From assembly GCA_964354215.1 (NCBI GenBank), contig CAYGYT010000004.1, positions 1-64,000 on the forward strand: a stretch of DNA of 64,000 nucleotides. Direction: 5' to 3'. This DNA comes from CAVRZR01 sp964354215. Its GTDB lineage: Bacteria; Actinomycetota; Coriobacteriia; Anaerosomatales; CAVRZR01. Under the pieces are notes generated by a model, which was given only the letters and a program-made list of their open reading frames with translations, made no database searches and was not told the DNA's origin. Shown piece after piece: positions 18,662 through 27,616 of this stretch (position 1 is the first letter of the stretch; every line of letters begins with the position of its first letter). Position numbers and translations under genes: made by a program.

Positions 18662-19759
18662 ATGATCGAGAACCGAGCCACCGACATAGCCGCGCTACGC
18701 GACAAGATCGCGCAGATGGGCGACTACCTGCACGTGGATGCCAAGCGTGCCGACGTCGCCGTGCTCGAACAGAAAGCCGCCGAGCCCTCCTTCTGGGACG
18801 ATGCGTCGGCAGCACAAAGCGTGATGTCGACGCTCTCGGAGCTGCGTGACGAGATCTCGGCGTACGAGGGCGTGTCATCGGCGATCGAAGACGCCGAGGT
18901 CGCGAACGAGCTCGCCTTCGCCGAGCAAGACGAGGAGCTCGCCGAGGAGGTCTCGGCGGCGCTGCGCGACCTCGCGAAGCAGATCGACACGCTCGAAGTG
19001 GCGTCATGGTTCAGCGGCGAGTTCGACCACGGTGACGCGATCGTCACGATCGTTCCCGGTCAGGGCGGGCTCGAGGCGCAAGACTGGACCGAGATGCTTC
19101 TGCGTATGTACACGAAGTACGCCGAGCGCAAGCGCTGGAAGATCGACCTGCACGATGCGCCGGAGGGCGTTGAACTCGGACTGGACCGGGCGCTGTTCAC
19201 CGTGCACGGGCGCAATGCCTACGGGATGCTCCGCTCGGAGGTGGGCGTGCACCGGCTTGTGCGTATCAGCCCCACCGATGAGAAGAAGCGCCGCCAGACC
19301 ACCTTCGCGGGCGTGGACGTGCTGCCGGTGCTCCCCAAGGAGATCGAGGTCGACATCCGCGAGGAGGACCTGCGCGTCGACGTCTATCGGTCGAGCGGAC
19401 CGGGCGGGCAGTCGGTGAACACGACCGACTCGGCGGTGCGCATCACGCACATACCGACGGGTACCGTCGTGACCTGTCAGAACGAGAAGTCGCAGCTCAA
19501 GAACAAGGACACCGCGCTGTCGATCCTGCGCTCCCGCCTCTACGAGCTCGAGGAGCAGAAGCGCCGAGAAGAGATCGATGCGCTCAGGGGCGAGAAGAAG
19601 GACATTAGCTTCGGATCGCAGATCCGCAACTACGTCCTGTACCCGTACCAGCTCGTCAAAGACGTCCGTACCGGGATCGAGACCGGCAACATCGAGGCCG
19701 TGCTCGGCGGAGACATCGACGAGTTCGTGGTCGGCTACCACCGCTGGCACGTGGGGGAG
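18662..19759 (+). CDS. prfB: Peptide chain release factor 2, end hidden by gap
   Basis: RF2 releases peptides at UAA and UGA. The peptidyl-hydrolysis motif GPGGQSVNTTDSAVR (near residue 248) and the N-terminal helical bundle (AEPSFWDDASAAQSVMS) are intact. The codon-recognition tripeptide, normally SPF, reads SPT here (RISPTDEKKRRQTTF). There is no in-frame stop or slippery CTTTGA near codon 25, so the classical programmed frameshift is absent, as in many actinobacteria. The reading frame runs into the 100-N gap at EFVVGYHRWHVGE, which should be within a few codons of the true end. Confidence 0.95.
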
Positions 19760-19859
19760 NNNNNNNNNNNNNNNNNNNNNNNNNNNNNNNNNNNNNNNNN
19801 NNNNNNNNNNNNNNNNNNNNNNNNNNNNNNNNNNNNNNNNNNNNNNNNNNNNNNNNNNN
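19760..19859. other. Assembly gap (100 N)
   Basis: Exactly 100 N, the conventional placeholder for a gap of unknown length. It joins the end of prfB to the inside of a PHP-domain gene. The open frame through the gap is accidental and must not be read as a fusion. Confidence 0.97.
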
Positions 19860-20377
19860 TGGTCGCCGTCGGCTTCCACCCCACCACCGGCTTCGACGAT
19901 CTCGACCGCTCGCGCAACACCGACGTGCTCCTGCGCGCCATGGCCAATCCGTACGTCGACATGGTCACGCACCCGGGAAACGACCACGAGTTCCCGCTCG
20001 ACCTCGACGCGGTCGTTGCGGCCGCTGTCGAGTACCAGGTCATCCTCGAGCTGAACGACCACAGCTTCGCGCCCACGAGCGCGCGTGCGGGATCGGCGGC
20101 GCGCGAGAGCGAGTTCGCCGCCGCCGCGCTCGAGGCGGGTGCCCCCGTCGCGATCGGCTCGGACGCGCACTATGCGCTGCACGTGGGTCGCTTCGACGCC
20201 GCCCTCGAGGCGGCCGCGCGGCTCGGCTTCGCCGAGGAGAACCTCGTGAACCGCGACGCAGCGAGCGCGCTCGCGTTCCTGCTCGGGAAGCGCGACCGAC
20301 CGCGGCTTGACGCGGGCGGGGAGTGGTCGTGGGAGCCCGCGGCGAGCGGGGTACCGTCGGCGGAGGCGCCGAGATGA
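19860..20377 (+). CDS. PHP-domain phosphoesterase, C-terminal part
   Basis: About 170 residues of a YcdX-type PHP metal-dependent phosphatase, the 5' part lost in the gap. Visible metal-site elements are VGFHPTTGFDD, MVTHPGND, LELNDHSFAP and the closing AIGSDAHYALHVGRFDAAL, where the D and H are ligands. Such enzymes hydrolyse phosphate esters; the substrate is unknown. It ends with an ATGA overlap on the YitT gene, so the two are translationally coupled. Confidence 0.85.
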
Positions 20378-21276
20378 CGGCGACGCTGCGCACGGTCCCC
20401 GGCGCCCGCGTGCTTCGGCATCGTCCCGTCCGCGACTACCTGTGGATGACAGCAGGCATCCTGCTCACCGCTTGGGGCCTCGACTCGTTCCTCATCCCGA
20501 ACAAGATCGCGGCCGGGGGTGTCTCCGGTCTGGCGACCGTCATCTACTACGTCGCGAAGGCGCGCGGCCTGTATCTGCCCGTCGGCCTGCAGATGCTCGT
20601 CATGAACATCGTGCTGCTCGCCATCGCGATGCGCACTGGACGCGGTTGGCGCTACGCGGCCAAGACAATCTACGGCATTGTCGGCCTCTCCGTCGCGGTA
20701 GATGTGTTCGCCCGCTTCGTCCCGCACCTGGCATCCGAAGACCTGCTGCTCGCGGCCCTCTACGGCGGCGTGCTCACCGGCATCGGTCTCGGCATGGTGT
20801 TCAAGGCCGGTGGCAACACCGGAGGTACAGACCTCATCGCCCAGATGCTCTCTCGCAAGGTCTCGCTCGGCGTGGGGCAGCTCATGCTGCTCGCCGACGC
20901 CGTCGTCACTATCATCGCCGGCCTCGTATTCGGCTGGCAGTACGCGCTCTACGCCGTCGTTGCCATCTTCGTGAGCGGACAGACCATCGACATCGTGCTC
21001 GAGGGTCTGGGAACAGAGAAGGCGGCCTTCATCATCTCCGACGAGATCGCCGCGATCGGCGACGCGATCACGGGCGACCTGGGTAGGGGAGCGACCGCGT
21101 TGGCCGCGACCGGCGTCTACACCGGCGAGCCGCGCGGGATGCTCTTCGTCGTCGTTACCCGCAAGGAGCTGGACGATCTGAAGGCGCTCGTGGGCGCAGT
21201 CGACCCGACGGCGATGGTCATTATCTCCGACGTGCACGAAGCGATCGGCGAGGGCTTCAGGCAGATGCGGGTGTAG
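20374..21276 (+). CDS. YitT family membrane protein
   Basis: A 300-residue protein with five membrane segments and a C-terminal soluble DUF2179 domain. Family hallmarks are LIPNKIAAGGVSGLATVIYY, GLGMVFKAGGNTGGTDLIAQ, and FVSGQTIDIVLEGL followed by the cytoplasmic unit beginning EKAAFIIS and ending ISDVHEAIGEGFR. The function is unknown. The ATG at 20374 overlaps the previous stop; an upstream in-frame start at 20323 lies inside the PHP gene and is less likely. Confidence 0.9.
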   Translation: MTATLRTVPGARVLRHRPVRDYLWMTAGILLTAWGLDSFLIPNKIAAGGVSGLATVIYYVAKARGLYLPVGLQMLVMNIVLLAIAMRTGRGWRYAAKTIYGIVGLSVAVDVFARFVPHLASEDLLLAALYGGVLTGIGLGMVFKAGGNTGGTDLIAQMLSRKVSLGVGQLMLLADAVVTIIAGLVFGWQYALYAVVAIFVSGQTIDIVLEGLGTEKAAFIISDEIAAIGDAITGDLGRGATALAATGVYTGEPRGMLFVVVTRKELDDLKALVGAVDPTAMVIISDVHEAIGEGFRQMRV

Positions 21277-21318
21277 GCCAGCGCGCGGCGTGGCCCCGCC
21301 GGAAACTCGCAGGTCCGC

Positions 21319-22986
21319 TCAGCCCCGCGTCCGTTTGCGGATGTATCCGTACATCATGGACACGAAGAAGGTGAAGCCGACTATCGCTGCACCCACCAGC
21401 GCGAGCTCGGCGATGAGCTCGACCCACCACGGCAGTGTCGTCCGGGCCAACAGGAGCGAGAGGCCCACCACGAACGCGGAGATGACGAGCGCGAACGCGA
21501 GCTTGTCGACGAACTGCTCGGCCCTCCCCATGATGTTGTCGAAGTCGCCCGGCCGCACGGTCACTCTCAGGTCGCCGTCGGCGATGCGCTTGACGGCGCG
21601 ATTCACGTTGTCCGGCAGTCCTTCACCGACTCGCATCACGCGCCGCAGCAGCTTGATGAGGTTTCGCGAGAGTTTGGTGGGCTGGATCTGCTCCTCGACG
21701 ATGCGCCGCACGAACGGCTGGACGGACTCCACGAAGTGGAACTCCGGGTCCAGCGCAGTGCCCATCGCCTGGAGGGTCGAGAGCGTCGTGAGGAGCAGGG
21801 CGAACTCGGATTCGACGCGAAGGCTACGCTTGCCGATCAGCGAGAGTACTTCGCCGACAAGCTCGCGCGAATCGACCTCGTGAAGCTTGAGGTCATAGTA
21901 CTTTCCGATGAGTGAGGTCACATCACGCTTGAGACCCACGACGTCGACGTCGGCGACGTTACCGCTCACTTCCAGCAGGATGTCGGTCGCGAGGTCGCCG
22001 TCTTGGTCGATGATCGCCACGAGCAGATCGGCGACCTTGTTGCGCGCTTCGTCGCTCAGGTCTCCTGCGCGTCCGAAGTCGGTGAAGGCTACGCGGCCAT
22101 CGGGCATGGCGAACAGGTTCCCCGGATGGGGGTCCGCGTGGTAGAAGCCGTAGATGAAGATCTGCTCGTAGTAGCAGACTATGCCCTTGCGGGCAGCCTC
22201 GTGGCGGTCCACCCCGTGAGCGTCGAGCTCATCGAGACGGTTGAACGGGATGCCGTCAATCCACTCGAGCGTGAGCACCGTTGAAGCCGTGCGCTCCCAG
22301 TACACCTTCGGGAAGTGAACGTTCTCGTCGTTCTCGAACATACGTTTCAAACGCTCTGCGTTGCGCGCCTCGTTGATGTAGTCACACTCGGACCGGATCG
22401 CTCGCGCGAACTCGTCCACCAGGCCCACCATGTCGTACCGCCGGCCCAGGTCGGTGCGACCTTGGATCCGCGTAGCCTGGGTGCGCAGGATGTCGAGGTC
22501 GGCCTCGACAACGGCGTGGATGTCGGGGCGCTGGACCTTGACGGCAACCGGCGTCCCGTCGGGGAGCGTCGCCTTGTGCACTTGACCGATGCTCGCAGCC
22601 GCCGCGGGCGTCTCGTCGAAGTCGGCGAACAGCTCGGAGAGCGGCTCTCCGAACAGGGACTCGATCTCGGCCTTGACCTGCTCGAAGGGGAAGGGCGGCA
22701 TCTCGTCTTGCAGTTTGGCGAGTTCGTTCGCGTACGAAGCCGGGATGAGGTCTGGGCGTACCGAGAGCATCTGGCCGATCTTCGCGAACGTCGGCCCGAG
22801 GCGCTCCATCGTGCGACGGGCTCGTGTCTCGGGCGAGAGCGCGGCGTCGGGCCCCGGCTTCTCTCGGCGAAGCGACGTTACCCACGACGCCTTGAGGCCA
22901 ATCTGGTCGAGGACCGTGCCGAAGCCCTCGTCGATGAGCACGCCAACGATCTTGCGATAGCGTTCGCCGCGACTGATGGAGGCCAT
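21319..22986 (-). CDS. ABC1/AarF/UbiB family atypical kinase
   Basis: A 555-residue UbiB-type protein kinase-like ATPase. The KxGQ motif lies in FAKIGQMLSVRPDLIP, the alanine-rich nucleotide loop in AAAASIGQVHKATLPDG, the lysine in VAVKVQRPDI, and the metal site in ADPHPGNLFAMPDGRVAFTD followed by FGRAGDLS. Two membrane helices near the C-terminus (AFALVISAFVVGLSLLL and LALVGAAIVGFTFFV) anchor it. Family members support isoprenoid quinone or lipid metabolism. The ATG at 22986 follows GGAAGG; earlier in-frame codons reach into the divergent promoter region and were rejected. Confidence 0.92.
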   Translation of the reverse strand: MASISRGERYRKIVGVLIDEGFGTVLDQIGLKASWVTSLRREKPGPDAALSPETRARRTMERLGPTFAKIGQMLSVRPDLIPASYANELAKLQDEMPPFPFEQVKAEIESLFGEPLSELFADFDETPAAAASIGQVHKATLPDGTPVAVKVQRPDIHAVVEADLDILRTQATRIQGRTDLGRRYDMVGLVDEFARAIRSECDYINEARNAERLKRMFENDENVHFPKVYWERTASTVLTLEWIDGIPFNRLDELDAHGVDRHEAARKGIVCYYEQIFIYGFYHADPHPGNLFAMPDGRVAFTDFGRAGDLSDEARNKVADLLVAIIDQDGDLATDILLEVSGNVADVDVVGLKRDVTSLIGKYYDLKLHEVDSRELVGEVLSLIGKRSLRVESEFALLLTTLSTLQAMGTALDPEFHFVESVQPFVRRIVEEQIQPTKLSRNLIKLLRRVMRVGEGLPDNVNRAVKRIADGDLRVTVRPGDFDNIMGRAEQFVDKLAFALVISAFVVGLSLLLARTTLPWWVELIAELALVGAAIVGFTFFVSMMYGYIRKRTRG

Positions 22987-23036
22987 GCCGATCCTTCCGC
23001 TCCTCGCGCCGCTCGAGGCGGCCGCGTGACACGCAA

Positions 23037-23052
23037 CGTGGGTGCACCCACG
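23037..23052. promoter_or_regulatory. Perfect 16-bp palindrome in divergent intergenic region
   Basis: CGTGGGTGCACCCACG is a perfect palindrome between the minus-strand UbiB-like gene and the plus-strand transketolase genes. On the minus strand it directly follows a TATCGT-like -10, which would place it over the transcription start. It is a candidate operator. Confidence 0.4.
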
Positions 23053-23153
23053 ATACACTCCCGCCGGAATCTGGGCGACGACGACGCGACCCTCGGGTAT
23101 GGTGGAATCCACGCTCTACCGTGTCGCATGTTGGAGTCCGGATAGGAGTCGAA

Positions 23154-24101
23154 TTGACTGTTCAGCTCGACATACCGACGCCCGAGGCGGTGACCCGCAT
23201 ACGCGCGAAGGCCGCCCGCATGCGCTACGACATCATCGAGATGATCGCCGAGGCCGGAAGCGGCCACCCGGGCGGCTCGCTCTCGGCGGCCGACATCGTC
23301 GCGACTCTCTACTTCGGCGTCATGCGGCACGATCCGACGCAGCCGGACTGGCCGCAACGCGACCGGTTCGTGCTCTCGAAGGGCCACGCGGCACCGGTGC
23401 TCTACGCGGCGCTCGCCGAATCGGGCTACTTCGGCCGCGAGCACTTGGCCACACTGCGCAAATTGGGGTCCATCCTTCAGGGCCACCCCGACAGCAAGAA
23501 GACACCAGGCGTCGAGGTGTCCACCGGCTCGCTCGGGCAAGGGCTCTCTATCGCCTGCGGCATTGCACTTGGGCTTCTCGGCGGCGAGCAGGATCGGGCC
23601 GATGAGGTCGGGCGAGCCGGCGCTGCTGGCGACGAAGCGGGCGGCGGGCGCCGCACGGTGTACTGCCTCCTCGGCGACGGGGAGTTGCAGGAAGGCCAGG
23701 TCTGGGAGGCTGCGATGTTCGCCGCGCACCACGGCTTGGACAACCTCGTTGCCGTGGTCGACAACAACGGCCTGCAGATCGATGGGGCGTGCAGCGACGT
23801 CATGTGCCTCGGCGAGATCGCCGAGAAGTTCGCCGCATTCGACTGGGCGGTGCGTTCGTGCGACGGCCACGACATCGAGCAGCTGCTGCGTAGCTTCGAG
23901 TGGGCGAAACAGGCCAACACGGAGCGCTCGATGCCTGCGGTCGTGGTCGCGAACACCGTCAAAGGCCGAGGCGTCTCGTTTATGGAGGGCCTGGCGGACT
24001 GGCATGGGAGGGCGCCGTCAGCTGATCAAACCGAGCAGGCCCTCGTGGAACTCGGGGCGGTCATCGCCTCGCTCGAGTCCACCTCGCGAGAGGAGGCCTG
24101 A
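23154..24101 (+). CDS. Transketolase, N-terminal subunit
   Basis: The thiamine-diphosphate-binding half of a split transketolase (315 residues), which moves two-carbon units in the pentose phosphate pathway. Hallmarks are EAGSGHPGGSLSAADIVATL, DRFVLSKGHAAPVLYA, TGSLGQGLSIACG and the TPP motif GDGELQEGQVWEAAMFAAHH with VDNNGLQIDG. Two starts compete. The TTG at 23154 lies seven bases after GGATAGGAG and is preferred over the GTG at 23121. An insertion of roughly 20 charged residues (QDRADEVGRAGAAGDEAGGG) precedes the TPP motif. Confidence 0.93.
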   Translation: MTVQLDIPTPEAVTRIRAKAARMRYDIIEMIAEAGSGHPGGSLSAADIVATLYFGVMRHDPTQPDWPQRDRFVLSKGHAAPVLYAALAESGYFGREHLATLRKLGSILQGHPDSKKTPGVEVSTGSLGQGLSIACGIALGLLGGEQDRADEVGRAGAAGDEAGGGRRTVYCLLGDGELQEGQVWEAAMFAAHHGLDNLVAVVDNNGLQIDGACSDVMCLGEIAEKFAAFDWAVRSCDGHDIEQLLRSFEWAKQANTERSMPAVVVANTVKGRGVSFMEGLADWHGRAPSADQTEQALVELGAVIASLESTSREEA

Positions 24102-24102
24102 C

Positions 24103-25044
24103 ATGACCGCTCGAGCCACGCGCGAAGCCTTCGGCGTCACCCTCGTCGAACTCGCGAACGAGGGAGTCGACGTCGTCGCGGTCGAAGCCGACCTCTCGAA
24201 GTCCACGACTACCGCGATGTTCGCCGATGCCTACCCCGAGCGATTCTTCAACGTGGGCGTCGCCGAGCAGAACATGATCGACGTTGCCGCCGGCCTCGCC
24301 GTGTCAGGCAAGGTCGCCTTCACGGGCTCGTTCGCCGTGTTCGCCACGGGGCGCGCGTACGACCAGGTTCGAAACACGGTCTGCTACTCGGATCTCGACG
24401 TGAAGCTCGCTCCCACTCATGCGGGCATCACGGTCGGCCCCGACGGTGGCAGCCACCAGATGCTCGAGGACATCGCGCTCATGCGCGTGCTTCCTGGTAT
24501 GCGCGTACTCGTGCCGGCCGACTTCGCGGCGGCGCACTCCGCGCTCCGGCTCGCGGCGTTGACGCCCGGGCCGTTCTACGTACGCCTCGGCCGCGTAGCG
24601 ACTCCGGCGGTCCACGCCGACGGCTTCGAGCTCGAACTCGGCCGCGCGTACGTGCTGCGCGAGGGCGCTGACGTCTCGCTCGTCGCGTGCGGTGTGATGG
24701 TCGCCGAGGCTCTCGCGGCAGCGGAGCTTCTCGCCGCGGAGGGCGTCAGCGCGGAGGTCATCGACGTCGCCTCGATCAAGCCGCTCGACGCCGAGCGGAT
24801 CGTCGAGTCGGCGGTCAAGACCCGAGCCGTGGTCACGTGCGAGGAGCACTCGATCATCGGCGGGCTCGGTTCGGCTGTCGCTGAAGTGCTCGGCGAGCAG
24901 GCACCCACGCCGCTCCGGCGCGTGGGTGTTCGCGACGTCTTTGGCACCTCCGGCGAGCCGGCAGAGTTGATGGAGCACTTTGGGCTGACCGGCGCGCACA
25001 TCGCGGAGGCGGCGAGCGCGGTCGTGGCGCGCAAGCGGGGGTAG
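24103..25044 (+). CDS. Transketolase, C-terminal subunit
   Basis: The pyrimidine-binding and C-terminal half of the split transketolase (313 residues), starting one base after the N-terminal subunit stop and preceded by AGAGGAGG. The conserved glutamate that activates thiamine lies in FFNVGVAEQNMIDVAAGLA. Other matches are THAGITVGPDGGSHQMLEDI, PGMRVLVPAD, PFYVRLGR and TCEEHSIIGGLGSAVAEVL. The two chains should form the active heterodimer pair. Confidence 0.94.
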   Translation: MTARATREAFGVTLVELANEGVDVVAVEADLSKSTTTAMFADAYPERFFNVGVAEQNMIDVAAGLAVSGKVAFTGSFAVFATGRAYDQVRNTVCYSDLDVKLAPTHAGITVGPDGGSHQMLEDIALMRVLPGMRVLVPADFAAAHSALRLAALTPGPFYVRLGRVATPAVHADGFELELGRAYVLREGADVSLVACGVMVAEALAAAELLAAEGVSAEVIDVASIKPLDAERIVESAVKTRAVVTCEEHSIIGGLGSAVAEVLGEQAPTPLRRVGVRDVFGTSGEPAELMEHFGLTGAHIAEAASAVVARKRG

Positions 25045-25071
25045 CGGCGGCGTGCTCGCGTTGGGGTAAGA

Positions 25072-25084
25072 CCCCGTTTCGGGG
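25072..25084 (+). terminator. Short hairpin after the transketolase operon
   Basis: CCCCG-TTT-CGGGG (25072-25084) follows the stop by 28 bases and is followed by CGTGTT. An overlapping alternative GGGG/CCCC pairing (25062-25075) exists. It is a weak terminator candidate. Confidence 0.35.
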
Positions 25085-25170
25085 CGTGTTAGCCCTGGGG
25101 TTCAGAATGCGAACGGTGGTCTGCTCGATGCGTGCACTAGTGCGCAGGCCACAGCGGCACGCGCGCCCAT

Positions 25171-25201
25171 ATGATAACAAGCCGTGCTAGACTGTTATCA
25201 T
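25171..25201 (+). promoter_or_regulatory. Operator and -10 of the VapBC pair
   Basis: ATGATAACA (25171-25179) and TGTTATCAT (25193-25201) form a perfect 9-base inverted repeat with a 13-base centre that contains the -10 box GCTAGACT (TAGACT 25188-25193). The ATG of the antitoxin starts at 25200, inside the right arm and about seven bases after the -10. The mRNA would therefore begin at or next to the start codon. This layout fits an autoregulated, leaderless antitoxin promoter. Confidence 0.65.
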
Positions 25202-25424
25202 GATTCGCACACAGATCAGCCTGTCCGAGGAGGAGTACGTGGCCGCCAAGCAGGAGGCCGCCCGACTGGGTATCTCGCTCGCCGAGTTGCTTCGTCGCGC
25301 GCTTCGCGGCCTGATTCCCGCCGACGAGACGAAACCCTGGATGCGCTACGCGGGAATGGTCGAAACGGGCGATTCCCAGTCGAGCCAGAAGATCGACGAA
25401 GTGGTCTATGGCCGCAAGGACTGA
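25200..25424 (+). CDS. Ribbon-helix-helix antitoxin (VapB type)
   Basis: A 74-residue protein whose first 45 residues are a ribbon-helix-helix unit (IRTQISLSEEEYVAAKQEAA, RLGISLAELLRRALRG). The C-terminal tail, acidic and flexible, would wrap the toxin. No Shine-Dalgarno site is present; the start coincides with the operator. The gene overlaps the PIN toxin by 17 bases, the usual antitoxin-first order. Confidence 0.85.
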   Translation: MIRTQISLSEEEYVAAKQEAARLGISLAELLRRALRGLIPADETKPWMRYAGMVETGDSQSSQKIDEVVYGRKD

Positions 25425-25815
25425 GTCATACGTCGATACCTCGGCACTCATCGCCTTTGCAGACCGTTCGGACTCCTACCATGACCTGTTCCGGCGCGCG
25501 TTCTCGGACCCACCCCCGCTTGTGACGACGCCGCTGGTCATCGCGGAGGGGCATGCGTGGTTCCTCCGTCGCTACGATCGTGGGCGTGCGCTGCAATTCA
25601 TGTCCATGGTCGAATCCATGACGCCGCTCTCGGTCGTGTCCGTGGGCGCGGAGGAGCAGTCCGCCGGGGCGGCGTTGCTCAGACGTTTCTCGGACCAGGA
25701 TCTGACCCTCGCCGATGCTGTCGGGCTGCACGTCATGGATGCGCGCGGGATTCAAGAATGCTGGTCGACGGACTACCATTTGGCGCTCACCGGAGTTCCG
25801 CTGGTCGTTGGCTAA
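25408..25815 (+). CDS. PIN-domain toxin (VapC type)
   Basis: A 135-residue PIN ribonuclease. The acidic metal-binding residues are visible: D in YVDTSALIAFADRSD, E in TTPLVIAEGHAW, and D in QDLTLADAVGLHVMDARG, with a last D in WSTDYH. VapC toxins cut tRNA or rRNA; the target here is unknown. It is encoded directly after its ribbon-helix-helix antitoxin. Confidence 0.87.
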   Translation: MAARTESYVDTSALIAFADRSDSYHDLFRRAFSDPPPLVTTPLVIAEGHAWFLRRYDRGRALQFMSMVESMTPLSVVSVGAEEQSAGAALLRRFSDQDLTLADAVGLHVMDARGIQECWSTDYHLALTGVPLVVG

Positions 25816-25988
25816 CCTTGGGAGGTTGAGCCAGCGAGCGCACGCCGGGTGCTCCTCCGCCGTCTCCCGCACCTCGTTCGCCCGAATTCCGGATGTAGAA
25901 CCCGTGGAGACGTTCTTGCGCGGCCGCCGTGGCTGTCGTTTTGCTACCATGACGCGGTGGGATTCGTCGCCAAGATACGGAGCACCCC

Positions 25989-26675
25989 ATGATTCGCATG
26001 CGTGGCGTAGACATGTTCTACGCCTCTGATAAGCCAGCGCTCGTCGACGTCGACGTCGATATCGAACAGGGAGAGTTCGTCTTCCTGGTCGGTCATTCCG
26101 GCTCAGGCAAGTCCACCTTCATCCGGCTGCTGCTGAGGGAGATCCTCCCGTCGAAGGGCCAGATTCACGTGGCGGGCCAGGATCTCACGAAGATGAAGGG
26201 CTGGAAGGTGCCCTACCTTCGGCGCAACATCGGCTGCGTCTTTCAGGACTTCAAGCTGCTGCCGAACAAGACCGCCTCCGAGAACGTCGCATTCGCGCTC
26301 GAGGTGATCGGCAAGTCTCGTCACGTCATTCGGACGCAGGTCCCGGAGGTGTTGAGGCTCGTGGGTCTCGAGGACAAGATCGACAGCTACCCGGACGAGC
26401 TTTCCGGTGGCGAGCAGCAGCGCGTGTCCATCGCGCGGGCGTTCGTCAACCGGCCGCCGCTGCTGCTGTGCGACGAGCCGACTGGCAACCTCGACCCTCA
26501 GACGTCGCTCGGCATCATGAAGCTGCTCGAGCGAATCAACAAGACGGGCACGACCGTCGTGATCGCCACACACGACCGCGACATGGTCGACTCGATGCGC
26601 AAACGCGTCATCGCGCTCGAGTCCGGTCGCCTCATCCGCGACCAGGACCGGGGGGTCTACGGCTATGCCGATTAA
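25989..26675 (+). CDS. ftsE: Cell division ATP-binding protein FtsE
   Basis: The 228-residue ATPase of the FtsEX complex, which controls cell-wall hydrolases at the division site. Walker A is VGHSGSGKST, the Q loop lies in CVFQDFKLLPNKTASENVAF, the signature is LSGGEQQRVSIARAFVNRPP, and Walker B is LLLCDEPTGNLDP. The KxVPYLRR segment and DFKLLPN are typical of FtsE rather than other ABC ATPases. It overlaps ftsX by 11 bases. A TTGCTACCAT stretch about 40 bases upstream may be a -10. Confidence 0.96.
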   Translation: MIRMRGVDMFYASDKPALVDVDVDIEQGEFVFLVGHSGSGKSTFIRLLLREILPSKGQIHVAGQDLTKMKGWKVPYLRRNIGCVFQDFKLLPNKTASENVAFALEVIGKSRHVIRTQVPEVLRLVGLEDKIDSYPDELSGGEQQRVSIARAFVNRPPLLLCDEPTGNLDPQTSLGIMKLLERINKTGTTVVIATHDRDMVDSMRKRVIALESGRLIRDQDRGVYGYAD

Positions 26676-27579
26676 CGTAGGCTACTTCGCCAGGGAGTCG
26701 ATCCAGAACTTCCGGCGCAACTGGGTCATGAGCATTGGTGCCGTCATCACAATCTTCCTGTCTCTCCTGCTCGTGGGCGTCTCGATGGCCTTCGGCTACA
26801 TCGCGAGCGGCATCGTGAAGTCTGTCGAGAGCAAGGTCACCATCCAGGTGTTCTTGAAGGACGGTGCTCCGGTCAAGGATGTCGACGAGCTCCAGCGCAC
26901 GCTCGTGGCCGACCCGCTCGTGAAGGGCGTCGACTACGTCTCGAAGGAAGAAGCGCTCGAGAAGTTCAAGCGCGACATGGCCGAGAGCCCTGAGATCGTC
27001 GCGAACATCAGGGGCAACCCGCTTCCCGCATCGCTCGATGTCACGCTGAAGGACCCGCGCGAGGTCGAGACGATGGTCGTCAAGATCAAGGCCGACCCAC
27101 TCTTTCCGAAGCTGGCCGACAGGCCGGACAACCCTGAGGAATCACTCAAGTACGGTCAGCAGATTGTACGCAAGCTCTTTGCCGTGACGCGTATCATTCG
27201 CTTCGTTCTTATCGGATTCGTCTTGGTCCTGGCCGTCGTGAGCCTGATCTTCATCAACAACACCATCCGGCTTGCCATCTACGCGCGGCGCAAGGAGATC
27301 GGCATCATGCGCCTTGTCGGCGCATCGAACTGGTTCATCCGCACGCCGTTCTTGATGGAGGGTATCCTGCAAAGCCTCATTGGGGCTGCGCTCGCGATCT
27401 TCATCATCGTCGGCACGACGTCGTGGATCCTCCCGCAGGTTCGCGAGGCGATTCCGTTCCTGCCTCTCACACTTACCAGCGCCGACATGGCGCAGATTTC
27501 TCTGGTGCTTGTCGTTGTCGGCATGGTCATAGGACTCATCGGCTCCGGGTTCGCCCTGCGCCGCTATCTCAAGGTCTAG
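26665..27579 (+). CDS. ftsX: Cell division protein FtsX
   Basis: A 304-residue membrane partner of FtsE. A first helix (SIGAVITIFLSLLLVGVSMA) is followed by an extracellular domain (VTIQVFLKDGAPVKDVDEL, YVSKEEALEKFK) and then three helices with RRKEIGIMRLVGASNWFIRTPF before the second and the final GSGFALRRYLKV. In this family the extracellular loop activates peptidoglycan hydrolases, often NlpC/P60 or M23 proteins; none is adjacent here. A C-terminal processing protease follows. Confidence 0.95.
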   Translation: MPINVGYFARESIQNFRRNWVMSIGAVITIFLSLLLVGVSMAFGYIASGIVKSVESKVTIQVFLKDGAPVKDVDELQRTLVADPLVKGVDYVSKEEALEKFKRDMAESPEIVANIRGNPLPASLDVTLKDPREVETMVVKIKADPLFPKLADRPDNPEESLKYGQQIVRKLFAVTRIIRFVLIGFVLVLAVVSLIFINNTIRLAIYARRKEIGIMRLVGASNWFIRTPFLMEGILQSLIGAALAIFIIVGTTSWILPQVREAIPFLPLTLTSADMAQISLVLVVVGMVIGLIGSGFALRRYLKV

Positions 27580-27616
27580 CGCGACACCCTCTCGCGCGTT
27601 CACGGAAACGGATCAC

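Noticed and set aside
18662..20377. RF2-PHP fusion protein
   Set aside because: The frame is open only because a 100-N placeholder bridges two unrelated genes; RF2 is complete to within a few residues before the gap.
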